From NCBI GenBank assembly GCA_030539335.1, contig JAUNSG010000013.1, positions 18,453 through 81,572 on the forward strand: 63,120 nucleotides of DNA, in the 5' to 3' direction. The notes beneath the pieces were generated by a model. The model was given only the letters and a program-made list of their open reading frames with translations, ran no database searches and had not been told where the DNA came from. This DNA comes from Eubacteriales bacterium (GTDB lineage: Bacteria > Bacillota > Clostridia > Oscillospirales > Butyricicoccaceae). This document shows positions 49,658 through 59,475 of this stretch, piece by piece (positions within the stretch are counted from its first letter, which is position 1; the number at the start of each line of letters is the position of its first letter). The translations under genes were made by a program, and so were the position numbers.

Positions 49658-51085
49658 TCAGGTGCGGTGCAGCAGCTTCTTGACGGACAGCAAAATCTCA
49701 CGCACATTGATGAGAAACAGCAGCAGGAACAGCACGATCTGCCACAGGACCCACATCGGTGCCTCGGTGACCATCGTCAGCATCTGCGCCACCAGAATGA
49801 CAATGCTGGCTACAGTCTTGGGCAGGTTCCATCGGATCTTCAGGTATCGCTGTGTATCGATCGCACGGATCAGGAACAGGGCAAAATAGCTGAGCAGCGT
49901 CGCGATACCGGCGCCCATTGCGCCCATGAATTCGCTCTGCCGTCCGAGCACCTGGATCAGGATAAAGTTCAGCGAAATGTTGATGATGGCACAGGTGACC
50001 GTCGTCGCCATGGAGTTCTTGCTGCGCAGCTTGAGCATATAGACGCTCCCGAGGAATGTGGACAGCAGGCCGAACGTCGTCGCCAGCGTCAGCACCGGAA
50101 TATAGTGCCAGGCGACAAAGTAATCCTTGGCGACCATAAACGTCATGACCCATTTGGAGAACATAATAATGCCCGAGCTGGTGATAAACGCGATCGAAGA
50201 ATACGCGGCCAGAACCTTGGTATAGAACGCAATCTGTTCCTTTTCCTCGCTCTCCTTCACGGCGGAAATCTGCCAGGCATCTGCAAACAGATTGGCGACA
50301 ATCAGCAGGACGTTCGGGATCTTATTGGCCGCGGCATACAGACCGTTCGTCGCAGTATTGATAAAGATGACGATCATATAGCGGTCGGACATGTTGATAA
50401 TCCATTGGCAAATCGTCTGTGGGATGATCGGCAGCGCATACTTGCGCATCGCTTTGGACAACGCCTTGTCCATCCGTTTGCTGCGCGGCGGAATCAGATA
50501 GCGGTTCATGTGCAGCGGAAGGAACATCACAAAGCCCATGACAATATCCGAAACGATATTTGCCAGCAGATAACCGGTAATGCCCCAGCGGAAGCCGGCA
50601 AGGAACAGGATATTGAGCAGGATATTCAGGAAGGTGTTGCCGATGCCGTTCGCCGCATACATCTTGCTGTAGCCCATGCTCAGGCCGAACTGGATACACA
50701 GCGAGCGGAAGTTGGACGCTAGGACAAACGCCAGGACCAACAGGATATAGCCGTTTAAAAAGTCAATATAGTTCGCCAGCGGGGAGACAAGCGCGACCAC
50801 CAAAAAGCAAACCGCAATCGTATAAAATCCGGTGGAAAACACCGTATTGCGGTCGTTTTTCTCCTCAAGGCCGAACCGAATAACCGCATTGTTGATGCCG
50901 GCTGAGGCAATCGGGATCAAAAGCTGACCCGCATTGATCAATGCATCAACCGTGCCGTATTCCGCCGTCGTCAGGATATTCGTATAAAACGGCAGCATGA
51001 GGAACACAAGTACCTTGGAGGAAAATGTTCCGATCGCAAAAATAATGGTGTTCGACATCAGCCGTTTGTATCTATTCTGTGCCAT
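49658..51085 (-). CDS. Polysaccharide flippase (Wzx/MVF-type oligosaccharide translocase)
   Basis: A 475-residue membrane protein with about 12-14 hydrophobic segments. The N-terminal pattern NTIIFAIGTFSSKVLVFLMLPFYTNILTTAEYG is that of polysaccharide biosynthesis (RfbX/Wzx) proteins, which flip lipid-linked glycans. No other glycan genes adjoin it. Start: ATG of MAQNRYKR with AGGAG upstream; the frame extends 15 codons further without support. Own promoter (51139-51167). It might export the product of the sulfation operon, but nothing here proves that. Confidence 0.88.
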   Translation of the reverse strand: MAQNRYKRLMSNTIIFAIGTFSSKVLVFLMLPFYTNILTTAEYGTVDALINAGQLLIPIASAGINNAVIRFGLEEKNDRNTVFSTGFYTIAVCFLVVALVSPLANYIDFLNGYILLVLAFVLASNFRSLCIQFGLSMGYSKMYAANGIGNTFLNILLNILFLAGFRWGITGYLLANIVSDIVMGFVMFLPLHMNRYLIPPRSKRMDKALSKAMRKYALPIIPQTICQWIINMSDRYMIVIFINTATNGLYAAANKIPNVLLIVANLFADAWQISAVKESEEKEQIAFYTKVLAAYSSIAFITSSGIIMFSKWVMTFMVAKDYFVAWHYIPVLTLATTFGLLSTFLGSVYMLKLRSKNSMATTVTCAIINISLNFILIQVLGRQSEFMGAMGAGIATLLSYFALFLIRAIDTQRYLKIRWNLPKTVASIVILVAQMLTMVTEAPMWVLWQIVLFLLLFLINVREILLSVKKLLHRT

Positions 51086-51138
51086 ATTCGCTCCTATTTC
51101 TATCTCATTGAAAGGAAAATCCGTCTGCAACGGTTTTG

Positions 51139-51167
51139 ATTATACCATGCACGCTGTGTGGATTCAA
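51139..51167 (-). promoter_or_regulatory. Promoter of the flippase gene
   Basis: Minus-strand TTGAAT (51162-51167), 17-base spacer, TATAAT (51139-51144) preceded by TGG (extended -10). Confidence 0.72.
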
Positions 51168-51215
51168 TATTCATCTGCAAAGAATTCCGAGACCCCCGTC
51201 CCGTGCGGAATCGCC

Positions 51216-51440
51216 TTATTCCTCCTCCGGCGCGATCCCGTCACGCAGCGCTTCCTGCTCCTCGATCAGCGCGAGGGTCTGCTGCTCCGCCAGACAGAAC
51301 CGGTACCGCCGCTCTGCCTCGGCCTCCTCTTCGTCGCTCTGCGGGAGCATTCCCGGCAGGAAGGGAAGGGCCTCTTCCTCCTCCGATTCCTCCGGCACGC
51401 CGGAAATGCGCATCATTTCCCGAAGCCAGTCCATCTCCAT
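51216..51440 (-). CDS. Small acidic soluble protein, unknown function
   Basis: A 74-residue Glu-rich protein (EESEEEEALPF, QSDEEEAEAERRY, IEEQEALRDG) predicted largely helical. No family recognised and no Cys cluster or membrane helix. Start: ATG of MEMDWLR with AAAGGAG upstream. It lies just after the rplQ terminator on the same strand, so it may be expressed by read-through from the ribosomal operon. Confidence 0.6.
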   Translation of the reverse strand: MEMDWLREMMRISGVPEESEEEEALPFLPGMLPQSDEEEAEAERRYRFCLAEQQTLALIEEQEALRDGIAPEEE

Positions 51441-51455
51441 GGATGATCTCCTTTC

Positions 51456-51507
51456 CAAAAAAGAAAAGGGATTGTTCCGATAGCATCAAACTCGAAACAA
51501 TCCCCTT
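51456..51507 (-). terminator. Terminator at the end of the ribosomal protein operon
   Basis: GGGATTGTT (51468-51476) pairs with AACAATCCC (51496-51504), extended by flanking AAGG/CCTT; the minus strand then has TTTTCTTTTTT. Downstream of rplQ. Confidence 0.85.
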
Positions 51508-51530
51508 TGCGATTGCATTTGGTGAGTGGC

Positions 51531-51872
51531 TTATACCAGTTCGATAATTGCCATCTCTGCGTTGTCGCCGCGGCGCGGTCCGATCTTGGTGATACGGGTG
51601 TAGCCGCCTTCGCGATCTGCGTACTTTTCAGCCAGCTCGTTGAACGTCTTAGCAACAACTTCTTCCTTCGTGATGAAGGCCATTGCCTTGCGGCGGGTTG
51701 CCAGGGTATTCTTCTTGCCGAGGGTAATCATCTTCTCAGCAAGCGGACGAACTTCTCTTGCTCTCGCAACGGTGGTCTCAATACTGCCGTTGTCCAGCAG
51801 GTAGGTTACCATTGCTCTGAGCATAGCCATTCTATGGTCAGTGGTTCTGCCGAGTTTACGGTTTCCAGCCAT
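51531..51872 (-). CDS. rplQ: 50S ribosomal protein L17
   Basis: A 113-residue large-subunit protein lining the exit tunnel area. Starts [17 protein letters not shown] and has the family segment [17 protein letters not shown]. Last gene of the alpha operon, downstream of rpoA, followed by a strong terminator. Confidence 0.97.
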   Translation of the reverse strand: MAGNRKLGRTTDHRMAMLRAMVTYLLDNGSIETTVARAREVRPLAEKMITLGKKNTLATRRKAMAFITKEEVVAKTFNELAEKYADREGGYTRITKIGPRRGDNAEMAIIELV

Positions 51873-51959
51873 TGGAAATACCTCCTTTGGGTTAAGGTCA
51901 AAAAATACCGGTGTGTCCGCTCCGGCCTAAGCCGGGACGGATGCACGGATGTGGTCGTT

Positions 51960-52907
51960 TTAGTCTTCGCTCTTCGCCAGGGACAGGCCCATTGCTTCGA
52001 GCTTGTTGATTACTTCTTCCAGAGACTTTCTGCCAAGGTTACGAACCTTCATCATATCGTCTTCCGAAGTGTTAATCAGGTCTTCTACGGTGTTGATGCC
52101 AGCGCGCTTCAGGCAGTTGAAGGAACGGACGGACAGATCCAACTCTTCGATCGTCATTTCCAGTACCTTGTCGTGCTGTGCCTCTGCCTTCTCAACAACG
52201 GTAGAACGAGAACCGATTTCCTCCGACAGGTCAACGAACAGGGACAGATGGTCAGTCAGAACCTTTGCGCCGAGGGAAACTGCGTCCTTCGCGGAAATCG
52301 TGCTGTCTGTCCAAACCTCCAGCGTCAGCTTGTCGTAATCGGTCATATTGCCGACACGAGTGTTTTCAACTGTGTAGTTTACCTTATAGACAGGTGTATA
52401 AATGGAGTCAACCGGAATGACACCGATCGCAGTCTGATACTGCGCGTTGCGCTCTGCCGGAATGTAGCCGCGGCCCTTGGTCAGGGTCAGCTCCATGGAC
52501 AGGCGTGCATCGCTCATCAGCGTAGCAATGTGCAGATCCGGATTCAGGATCTCAACCTCGCCATCGGTGTGGATGTCACCGGCCGTGACCTCACCTTCTC
52601 CGCTTGCTTCAATGTAAACCGTCTTCGGACCGTCACAGTAAAGCTTTGCGATGATGCCCTTGACATTCAGAACGATCTCGGTCACGTCTTCCTTCACGCC
52701 AGGAATCGTGGAGAATTCGTGCTGTACGCCGGCGATCTTGATGCTGCTGGCTGCTGTGCCCGGCAGGGACGACAGCAGAATGCGGCGAAGGGAGTTACCA
52801 AGCGTGGTACCATAGCCACGCTCCAGCGGTTCCACCACGAACTTGCCGTAGGATCCGTCTTCCTCCAGAGTTTCGCAATCTATACGGGGCTTTTCGATTT
52901 CGATCAT
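51960..52907 (-). CDS. rpoA: DNA-directed RNA polymerase subunit alpha
   Basis: A 315-residue subunit that nucleates RNA polymerase assembly. The N-terminal domain (residues 1 to about 230) has the [17 protein letters not shown] segment; the C-terminal domain, which contacts UP elements and activators, has [18 protein letters not shown] and [10 protein letters not shown]. Usual position between rpsD and rplQ. Confidence 0.98.
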   Translation of the reverse strand: MIEIEKPRIDCETLEEDGSYGKFVVEPLERGYGTTLGNSLRRILLSSLPGTAASSIKIAGVQHEFSTIPGVKEDVTEIVLNVKGIIAKLYCDGPKTVYIEASGEGEVTAGDIHTDGEVEILNPDLHIATLMSDARLSMELTLTKGRGYIPAERNAQYQTAIGVIPVDSIYTPVYKVNYTVENTRVGNMTDYDKLTLEVWTDSTISAKDAVSLGAKVLTDHLSLFVDLSEEIGSRSTVVEKAEAQHDKVLEMTIEELDLSVRSFNCLKRAGINTVEDLINTSEDDMMKVRNLGRKSLEEVINKLEAMGLSLAKSED

Positions 52908-52962
52908 TTAAGATACCCTCCTTATCAGTCGGCGATTAATATAGGAACAATGAGGGCAGGTA

Positions 52963-53556
52963 TTACTTGGAGTACAACTCGACGATGAGATGTTCAGCAA
53001 CTTCGAAGTCGATGTCGTCTCTCTGCGGCATTGCTGCAACCTTACCTTCGAAGCTGTCCTTTTCCTTGTCCAGCCACTTCGGGGTTGCGGTAGCGCCAAG
53101 CTCCTCAACCAGAGCCTTAAACTTAGCGGAAGAGCGGCTCTTCTCGCAGACAGCGATTACGTCGCCCGGCTTAACCTGGTAAGACGGAATGTTTACCTTC
53201 TTGCCATTTACCGTGAAATGACCATGGTTGGTCAGCTGGCGAGCTTCACGACGGGTCTTTGCAAAGCCCAGACGGAAGACAACGTTGTCCAGTCTGCGCT
53301 CCAGAAGCTGAAGCAGGATCTCACCGGTCTTGCCATCGGTCTTCTCAGCCTTCTCGTAATAGTTACGGAACGGGGTTTCCAAAACACCGTAAATAAACTT
53401 AACCTTCTGCTTCTCGTTGAGCTGCATTGCGTAGTCAGACTGCTTTCTTCTGGACTGCTTCGGCTGTCTCTTGGTCTCCTTAGAGATACCCATAACGGCC
53501 GGAGAAATACCAAGAGTCTTGCATCTCTTGAGAATCGGCTGCGTATTCTTTGCCAT
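52963..53556 (-). CDS. rpsD: 30S ribosomal protein S4
   Basis: A 197-residue primary 16S-binding protein and possible autoregulator of the alpha operon. The S4 RNA-binding domain is at about residues 87-150 ([26 protein letters not shown]). The N-terminus lacks the zinc Cys motif, so this is the C-minus form. Confidence 0.97.
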   Translation of the reverse strand: MAKNTQPILKRCKTLGISPAVMGISKETKRQPKQSRRKQSDYAMQLNEKQKVKFIYGVLETPFRNYYEKAEKTDGKTGEILLQLLERRLDNVVFRLGFAKTRREARQLTNHGHFTVNGKKVNIPSYQVKPGDVIAVCEKSRSSAKFKALVEELGATATPKWLDKEKDSFEGKVAAMPQRDDIDFEVAEHLIVELYSK

Positions 53557-53574
53557 AGGTGATTTTCCTCCTTA

Positions 53575-53976
53575 TTAAACTCGTCTTCTCTTCGGCGGAC
53601 GGCAGCCGTTGTGCGGGATCGGGGTAACGTCCTTGATCATCGTTACCTCAAGACCGGTTGCCTGAAGTGCACGGATGGCAGCTTCACGTCCGGAACCCGG
53701 GCCCTTAACGTAAACCTCAACCGTCTTGAGACCATGTTCCATAGCAGCCTTAGCTGCGGTCTCTGCCGCCGTCTGAGCAGCGAACGGAGTGGACTTTCTG
53801 GAGCCACGGAAGCCCATCTCTCCAGCGGATGCCCAAGAAATGGCATTGCCGTTGAGATCGCTAATCGTGACGATCGTGTTGTTGAAGGAGGAACGGATAT
53901 GAGCCGCACCCTTTTCAATGTTCTTGCTTACGCGACGCTTTCTGGATACAGCGCCCTTCTTCTGTGCCTTAGCCAT
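53575..53976 (-). CDS. rpsK: 30S ribosomal protein S11
   Basis: A 133-residue protein of the 30S platform. Signature segments [24 protein letters not shown]-like [21 protein letters not shown] and the C-terminal [18 protein letters not shown]. Sits between rpsM and rpsD as usual. Confidence 0.98.
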   Translation of the reverse strand: MAKAQKKGAVSRKRRVSKNIEKGAAHIRSSFNNTIVTISDLNGNAISWASAGEMGFRGSRKSTPFAAQTAAETAAKAAMEHGLKTVEVYVKGPGSGREAAIRALQATGLEVTMIKDVTPIPHNGCRPPKRRRV

Positions 53977-53992
53977 GATTCAGTTCCCCTCC

Positions 53993-54358
53993 TTACTTCT
54001 TCTTATTTGCAATGGTCTTCTTCGGGCCCTTGCGGGTACGAGCGTTCGTCTTGGTACGCTGACCGCGAACCGGCAGACCACGTCTGTGGCGGACGCCACG
54101 GTAGGAGCCGATATCAACCAGTCTCTTGATGTTCATTGCAACTTCGCGGCGGAGGTCGCCCTCAACCGTATAATCATGAATGACCTCACGAAGCTTGATC
54201 TCTTCTGCTTCGGTCAGATCCTTAACTCGGGTATCCGGGTTAATTTCAGCTTTCTTTAAAATCTCATTGGACAGCTTCCGTCCGATGCCGTAGACATAGG
54301 TCAGGCCAATCTCTACGCGCTTTTCTCTCGGAAGGTCTACACCGGCAATTCTTGCCAT
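53993..54358 (-). CDS. rpsM: 30S ribosomal protein S13
   Basis: A 121-residue protein of the 30S head that contacts tRNA. It begins [25 protein letters not shown] family sequence and has the C-terminal [20 protein letters not shown] segment. It follows rpmJ by 34 bases. Confidence 0.98.
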   Translation of the reverse strand: MARIAGVDLPREKRVEIGLTYVYGIGRKLSNEILKKAEINPDTRVKDLTEAEEIKLREVIHDYTVEGDLRREVAMNIKRLVDIGSYRGVRHRRGLPVRGQRTKTNARTRKGPKKTIANKKK

Positions 54359-54392
54359 TTATTAACGCACCTCCTGTGTGGTTGACTGGGAA

Positions 54393-54551
<159 letters not shown>

Positions 54552-54555
54552 TCAA

Positions 54556-54780
54556 TTACTTGGATCTCCAGGTGATTCTGCCTTTGGTCAGGTCGTACGG
54601 GGAAACCTGTACGGTTACCTTATCGCCCGGCAGGATTCTGATATAATTCATTCGAAGCTTACCGGAGATGTGAGCCTGAATGACCGGCTTGGCCGGATTG
54701 TTGAGTTCCACCTTAAAGGTGGCATTTGGCAGCGCCTCTATGACGGTACCTTCCAGTTCGATCAAGTCCTCTTTTGGCAT
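54556..54780 (-). CDS. infA: Translation initiation factor IF-1
   Basis: A 74-residue OB-fold protein that blocks the A site during initiation. It starts [13 protein letters not shown] and has [18 protein letters not shown]. One base separates it from the KOW-protein gene upstream; rpmJ follows. Confidence 0.97.
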   Translation of the reverse strand: MPKEDLIELEGTVIEALPNATFKVELNNPAKPVIQAHISGKLRMNYIRILPGDKVTVQVSPYDLTKGRITWRSK

Positions 54781-54781
54781 C

Positions 54782-55069
54782 TCAATTCCTCCCTCTGTCA
54801 GAGTAGTCTATAGCCCCGCATTCCGCAAGGGCGCGGCGGATCTCGCTGTTAGAAAGACGTTTTCCATCCTCCTGCAGCCGCTTTGCGGCAGAACTGTGCG
54901 CGAGAAACTTCGTATGTTTCCGTTTCTTTCGCTTCGGTTTTTCCGCCCGTCGTGTTGCGCCGTCCGAAAGGAACAGATAATCCCCTTCCGTCGCAACGAC
55001 GAGAAAATACTTTCCGCGGTCTCTGCCGCTGAGCGAGACCACAATGTCGGTTACATCCGTCATAATCAC
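54782..55069 (-). CDS. KOW-domain RNA-binding protein (L14e-like)
   Basis: A 95-residue basic protein with an N-terminal KOW motif ([18 protein letters not shown]), a KRKKRKH stretch, and a C-terminal helix [13 protein letters not shown]. It is found between map and infA in many Clostridia and is annotated as an L14e/RNA-binding protein; its role in the ribosome is unproven. Start: the GTG whose last two bases and the next A form the map stop (GTGA overlap) has GGAG seven bases upstream; the ATG two codons later (55063) is the alternative. Confidence 0.85.
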   Translation of the reverse strand: MIMTDVTDIVVSLSGRDRGKYFLVVATEGDYLFLSDGATRRAEKPKRKKRKHTKFLAHSSAAKRLQEDGKRLSNSEIRRALAECGAIDYSDRGRN

Positions 55070-55833
55070 AATACTTCTCCGTTTTCCAGACAAGTCAGAA
55101 TCACCGGCTCATCCGATGTGATTACGATGGTGTTTTCGTAGTGTGCAGACAGTTTTCCATCCTTGGTCTTGACGGTCCACCCGTCAGACAGGGTTTTGAC
55201 GTCATACACGCCTACATTAACCATAGGCTCAATGGCGAGGGTCATTCCAGGCATCAGCCGTACGCCGTGCCCCGGACGTCCGAAATTCGGCACCTCCGGA
55301 TCTTCGTGCAGCTGTGCGCCAACACCATGTCCAACATAGGAGCGGACGACACTGAAGCCGTTCGCCTCTACATATTCCTGAATGGCGTGGGAAATGTCTG
55401 ATATACGATTACCCTTGCGGGCAAACTTGATACCCTCATAGAAACTCTGTCGGGTCACTTCGATGAGCTTACGTGCTTCCGCAGATACCTCGCCGCATGG
55501 AATGGTCGCGGCACAATCGCCGTGGTACCCATTGATATATGCGCCGACATCCACTTTCACCAAATCGCCTTCGTGAATGACACGGGATCGCGAAGGGATG
55601 CCGTGAATGACTTCATCGTTGATCGAAACGCAGGCGCTCCCCGGAAAACCGCCGTAACCCAGAAAAGACGGAGTTGCCCCTGCCTTCTCAATCGTTTTAC
55701 GAACGATTTTATCGATTTCGCCTGTTGTGACCCCTGGTTTAACAGCACGAGCCGCCGCAGCGCGCGCTTCGGCGGTGATTCGTCCTGCAATCCGCATCCG
55801 TTCCAGCTCTTTGCTGGATTTGATTCTAATCAT
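55066..55833 (-). CDS. map: Methionine aminopeptidase, type I
   Basis: A 255-residue dinuclear metalloprotease removing N-terminal Met from nascent proteins. Metal ligands appear in KVDVGAYINGYHGDCA (two Asp), GHGVG (His) and the C-terminal TLAIEPMV and YENTIVI (two Glu). No zinc-finger extension. Four bases separate it from adk. Confidence 0.97.
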   Translation of the reverse strand: MIRIKSSKELERMRIAGRITAEARAAAARAVKPGVTTGEIDKIVRKTIEKAGATPSFLGYGGFPGSACVSINDEVIHGIPSRSRVIHEGDLVKVDVGAYINGYHGDCAATIPCGEVSAEARKLIEVTRQSFYEGIKFARKGNRISDISHAIQEYVEANGFSVVRSYVGHGVGAQLHEDPEVPNFGRPGHGVRLMPGMTLAIEPMVNVGVYDVKTLSDGWTVKTKDGKLSAHYENTIVITSDEPVILTCLENGEVL

Positions 55834-55837
55834 CTCG

Positions 55838-56473
55838 TTAAATGCCCAGGGCTTCGAAAGCCAGCTTCTTCGTGCGCTCGAAATCGTTGTCGATCGCGAT
55901 GCTCTTCAGCTTGCCCAGCTTCTCATAATAGCCCTTTACCGGTTCGGTCTGCTCGTGATAGGTGGCCAGACGTGCCAGAACGGTCTCCGGAGCGTCATCC
56001 TTGCGGATTACGATCTCGTCGCCGCACTTGTCACAGGTGCCCTCCTTCTTCGGAGCCATTGCCGCACTGTTGACATTATAGGTTGCACCGCACTTCAGGC
56101 ATACGCGTCTGCCAGACATACGGTTTACGATCGTCTCGTCTGCAATCTCAATCGAGAGTGCACAGTCCATCGGAACAACCTTCTCCAGAGCTTCCGCCTG
56201 CGGGATGTTGCGCGGGAAACCGTCCAGGATGCAGCCGTTTGCGCAATCCGGCTCTGCCAGACGTTCCTTAATCATGCCGATGACAACTTCGTCCGGGACG
56301 AGGTCGCCAGCGTCCATATACTTCTTCGCGCTCAAGCCGAGCGGAGTTCCGTTTTTAATCGCTTCCCGGAGCATGTTGCCAGTAGAAATCGACGGAATGC
56401 CCATCTTCTCGATGAGAACTGCCGCCAGAGTACCTTTACCAGCGCCCGGAGCGCCCAAAAGAACGAGTTTCAT
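55838..56473 (-). CDS. adk: Adenylate kinase
   Basis: A 211-residue enzyme balancing ATP, ADP and AMP. P loop GAPGAGKGT at residues 7-15, DGFPRN near residue 84 and a long LID domain with four Cys in two pairs (CLKC and CDKC), thus a zinc-stabilised LID as in many Bacillota. It has its own promoter 20 bases upstream, an internal restart point of the ribosomal operon. Confidence 0.97.
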   Translation of the reverse strand: MKLVLLGAPGAGKGTLAAVLIEKMGIPSISTGNMLREAIKNGTPLGLSAKKYMDAGDLVPDEVVIGMIKERLAEPDCANGCILDGFPRNIPQAEALEKVVPMDCALSIEIADETIVNRMSGRRVCLKCGATYNVNSAAMAPKKEGTCDKCGDEIVIRKDDAPETVLARLATYHEQTEPVKGYYEKLGKLKSIAIDNDFERTKKLAFEALGI

Positions 56474-56490
56474 ATTTTTCGATCCTCTCT

Positions 56491-56519
56491 ATTATACCTG
56501 CAAACTTCACGAATTTCAA
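56491..56519 (-). promoter_or_regulatory. Internal promoter before adk
   Basis: Minus-strand TTGAAA (56514-56519), 17-base spacer, TATAAT (56491-56496). It can drive adk-map-KOW-infA-rpmJ-rpsM-rpsK-rpsD-rpoA-rplQ independently of the upstream spc genes. Confidence 0.75.
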
Positions 56520-56580
56520 TCATTTTCTTTCGAAATTGTTTCGTAAATTTGAATAGATTTCGCTGTGAAGAAACGGCGGA

Positions 56581-56629
56581 AATCGGTGTGAATGGACAAT
56601 TGTCGTACCAACGTCCATCCGCACCGATT
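56581..56629 (-). other. Large hairpin between secY and adk
   Basis: Seventeen-base arms 56581-56597 and 56613-56629 pair with one mismatch and one G-U. On the minus strand no strong T run follows, so it may be a weak terminator, an RNase III-type processing site or a stability element at the secY 3' end. The rest of the 171-base gap holds the adk promoter. Confidence 0.6.
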
Positions 56630-56644
56630 ACCAAACATCATTGC

Positions 56645-57928
56645 TTATTCCAGAAATCCCTTGTAATTGTGCATCATCAGCTGGGATTCGATCTGACGAA
56701 CGGTTTCCAGTGCAACACCGACAACGATGAGTACCGAGGTACCGCCGATTGCAACATTGCCGAGGCTGGAATTGAACGCGCCAATAATCAGCGGGACAGC
56801 TGCGACAACCGACAGGAAGATGGCACCCATGAAGGTAACCTTTCCAAGCGCTTTCGAGATAAACTCTGCGGTCGGGCGGCCCGGACGGAAGCCCGGAATG
56901 AATCCGCCGTTCTTCTTGAGGTTATTCGAAATCTCAATCGGGTTAAACTGAATCGTTGCATAGAAGTAGCTGAATGCAAAGATCAGCAGCACGTAAAGAA
57001 CGATGTAGAACGGATTGGTGGAATGGAAAAGAGCAAAAATCTTTTCTCCCAAGCCGCCTGCCTTCGGGTTTGCCATCATCTCGATGGTAGCCGGGAGGGA
57101 CATAATCGATGCCGCGAAGATGATCGGCATAACGCCGGAAGCGTTTACCTTGATCGGCAGATGGGTGGACTGTCCACCGTACTGCTTGCGGCCGACAATG
57201 CGCTTTGCGTACTGGATCGGGATTCTTCTCTCAGCATCCGAAATAAATACGACGAAGACGATAATCGCAAGACCGATAATGACGGTCAGTGCAGCGACAA
57301 CAATGCTTGCGCCGCCGTTCTTGAGCAGCTCGTACATCGTGCCGGCCAGAGCCGGGCCACGGGATACGATGCCCGCGAACAGCAGGATGCTGATGCCATT
57401 GCCGACACCGTTCTGGGTGATGTGCTCACCGAGCCACATGATCAGAGCGGTACCAGCGGTAAATGTCAACACAATAACGAGGCCATGCCAGAAATCCGTG
57501 TACTTGACCAGTCCCTGCGAACGGAGAAGTACATAGTAAGCGTAGCCCTGAAGAAGACCGAGTGCGACACCCAGATAACGGGTGATGGCAGTCATCTTCT
57601 TGCGACCCTCGTCGCCTCCCTCACGGACCATGCGCTCCAGAGCCGGAATGGCAACTGTGAGCAGCTGGAGGATGATGGATGCGTTGATGTACGGGGTTAC
57701 CGACATCGCGAAGATGGTCGCTCTCGACAGGCCGCCGCCGGAGAATACGTTCATATAGCCAAGCATCGTGGTCGATACCTGGTCAAAGTACTCTGCCAGT
57801 GCCGCCGTATCGATATACGGAACCGGAATAGAGGAACCAATTCGGAAAATTACAAGAATCCACAGTGTATATGTCAGCTTCTTGCGAAGATCCGGGACGT
57901 GCCAGGCGTTCTTTAAGGTTTCAATCAC
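56645..57928 (-). CDS. secY: Protein translocase subunit SecY
   Basis: A 427-residue channel subunit of the Sec translocon with ten membrane helices. Signature segments are the first-helix FRIGSSIPVPYIDT, the plug region GGGLSRATIFAMSVTPYINASII, and the cytoplasmic loop with NGISILLFAGI. It follows rplO by one base, the usual spc order. Confidence 0.98.
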   Translation of the reverse strand: MIETLKNAWHVPDLRKKLTYTLWILVIFRIGSSIPVPYIDTAALAEYFDQVSTTMLGYMNVFSGGGLSRATIFAMSVTPYINASIILQLLTVAIPALERMVREGGDEGRKKMTAITRYLGVALGLLQGYAYYVLLRSQGLVKYTDFWHGLVIVLTFTAGTALIMWLGEHITQNGVGNGISILLFAGIVSRGPALAGTMYELLKNGGASIVVAALTVIIGLAIIVFVVFISDAERRIPIQYAKRIVGRKQYGGQSTHLPIKVNASGVMPIIFAASIMSLPATIEMMANPKAGGLGEKIFALFHSTNPFYIVLYVLLIFAFSYFYATIQFNPIEISNNLKKNGGFIPGFRPGRPTAEFISKALGKVTFMGAIFLSVVAAVPLIIGAFNSSLGNVAIGGTSVLIVVGVALETVRQIESQLMMHNYKGFLE

Positions 57929-57929
57929 C

Positions 57930-58370
57930 TTAGATCACCTCGGCCTTTCCTCCTGCGGCTTCGATTTTCTCCTTTGCGGATGCGGAGAATGCTGCAGCCT
58001 GAACGGTCAGTTTCTTGGTCAGCTCACCGTTACCAAGAACCTTAACACCGTCGAGCGTCTTCTTGACCAGACCAGCGGAGACCATATCCGCTACCGTAAC
58101 AACTGCGCCGTCTTCGAACTTATTCAGGTCGGAGACATTGACAACTGCGTTTACCGTGCCGAAAATATTGTGGAAACCACGCTTCGGCAGACGACGAGCC
58201 AGAGGCATCTGGCCGCCTTCAAAGCCCGGACGGACGCCGCCGCCGGAACGAGCCCACTGGCCCTTCTGGCCGCGACCTGCGGTCTTGCCGTTACCGGAGC
58301 CCTCGCCGCGACCCTTGCGGAATGCGGCCTGCGTAGAACCTTCTGCCGGCTTTAAATCCTGTAACTTCAT
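57930..58370 (-). CDS. rplO: 50S ribosomal protein L15
   Basis: A 146-residue protein with a glycine- and arginine-rich N-terminal extension ([19 protein letters not shown]) and C-terminal globular domain ([16 protein letters not shown]). Lies between rpmD and secY. Confidence 0.97.
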   Translation of the reverse strand: MKLQDLKPAEGSTQAAFRKGRGEGSGNGKTAGRGQKGQWARSGGGVRPGFEGGQMPLARRLPKRGFHNIFGTVNAVVNVSDLNKFEDGAVVTVADMVSAGLVKKTLDGVKVLGNGELTKKLTVQAAAFSASAKEKIEAAGGKAEVI

Positions 58371-58383
58371 GTTCTACACCTCC

Positions 58384-58566
58384 TTAAACGTTTTCCTCGA
58401 CCTTGAGCAGGTAGCTGATCTTCTGGATCTTGCCACGAGTCTGCGCATTGTCGGGCTGAATGGTTACATCATTGATGGTTTTGAGACCCAAGGAATGAGC
58501 CGTGGCAATATGCTTCTGCTTTCTGCCGGACAGGCTCTTTACAAGGGTAATCTTCATGTTTTCCAT
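58384..58566 (-). CDS. rpmD: 50S ribosomal protein L30
   Basis: A 60-residue protein: [21 protein letters not shown] core and [20 protein letters not shown]. Start: first of two in-frame ATG codons, with AGGAGGGG upstream. Between rpsE and rplO. Confidence 0.96.
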   Translation of the reverse strand: MENMKITLVKSLSGRKQKHIATAHSLGLKTINDVTIQPDNAQTRGKIQKISYLLKVEENV

Positions 58567-58583
58567 TGAACTACCCCTCCTGA

Positions 58584-59081
58584 TTAAAGTTCATCTGCAG
58601 ACTTGCCGCGAACTGCAGCAACCTGCTCTGCACTGCGCAGGCTCTTCAGACCCTCAACCGTTGCCTGAACAACGTTCTGCGGGTTGCGAGAGCGCAGGCA
58701 CTTGGTACGAATGTCCTTGATACCAGCGACTTCGACAACAGCACGAACAGCACCGCCTGCGATAACACCGGTACCAGCCGGAGCCGGCTTCAGGAGGACA
58801 CGGCCAGCGCCAAACTCGCCGATCGTCTCGTGCGGGATCGAGCTGCCCTTCAGGCTGATCGTAACCATGTTCTTCTTCGCATCTTCAATTGCCTTGCGGA
58901 TTGCGTCCGGGACCTCGGAAGCCTTACCCTGGCCAACGCCGATGGTACCCTTCTGGTCACCGATAACAACGAGAGCGGCGAACTTCATGACACGACCGCC
59001 CTTGACGGTCTTCGATACTCGGTTTAAAGCGACAACTCTTTCTTCGTACTCCGAAGCGCCGCGATCATACTTTCCAGCCAT
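58584..59081 (-). CDS. rpsE: 30S ribosomal protein S5
   Basis: A 165-residue protein involved in decoding fidelity. N-terminal double-stranded RNA-binding-like domain ([19 protein letters not shown]) and C-terminal domain with [19 protein letters not shown]. Between rplR and rpmD. Confidence 0.98.
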   Translation of the reverse strand: MAGKYDRGASEYEERVVALNRVSKTVKGGRVMKFAALVVIGDQKGTIGVGQGKASEVPDAIRKAIEDAKKNMVTISLKGSSIPHETIGEFGAGRVLLKPAPAGTGVIAGGAVRAVVEVAGIKDIRTKCLRSRNPQNVVQATVEGLKSLRSAEQVAAVRGKSADEL

Positions 59082-59099
59082 TTGCTTACCTCCTCCCGA

Positions 59100-59459
59100 T
59101 TAAAACTTCAGGCCGCCCTCACGGGCGCCGTCAGCGAGTTCCTTTACACGGCCGTGGTAAACATAGCCGCCGCGGTCAAACACGACTGCCTCAATACCCT
59201 TAGCCTTGGCACGCTCTGCGATCATCAGACCAACCTTGCGTGCTGCTTCCTTATTGCCGCCATACTCGCTAAAGTCCTTCTCAGTGGAGGATGCTGCTGC
59301 CAGCGTTACACCGGCGACATCGTCGATAACCTGAGCGAAAATGTTCTTCGAGCTTCTGAATACGTTGAGACGCGGACGCTGAGCAGTACCGGAAACTGCG
59401 CCGCGTACTCTCTTATGGCGTCTGAGACGCTGCTTATTCGAGTCTTTCTTTGAAACCAT
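59100..59459 (-). CDS. rplR: 50S ribosomal protein L18
   Basis: A 119-residue 5S rRNA-binding protein. Basic N-terminus ([16 protein letters not shown]), [18 protein letters not shown], and C-terminal [20 protein letters not shown]. Between rplF and rpsE. Confidence 0.98.
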   Translation of the reverse strand: MVSKKDSNKQRLRRHKRVRGAVSGTAQRPRLNVFRSSKNIFAQVIDDVAGVTLAAASSTEKDFSEYGGNKEAARKVGLMIAERAKAKGIEAVVFDRGGYVYHGRVKELADGAREGGLKF

Positions 59460-59475
59460 TTAGGCACACCTTCCT

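Noticed and set aside
55727..57916. A 729-codon plus-strand open frame opposite adk and secY
   Set aside because: Antisense to essential conserved genes; translation is an Arg/Asn/His-rich shadow.
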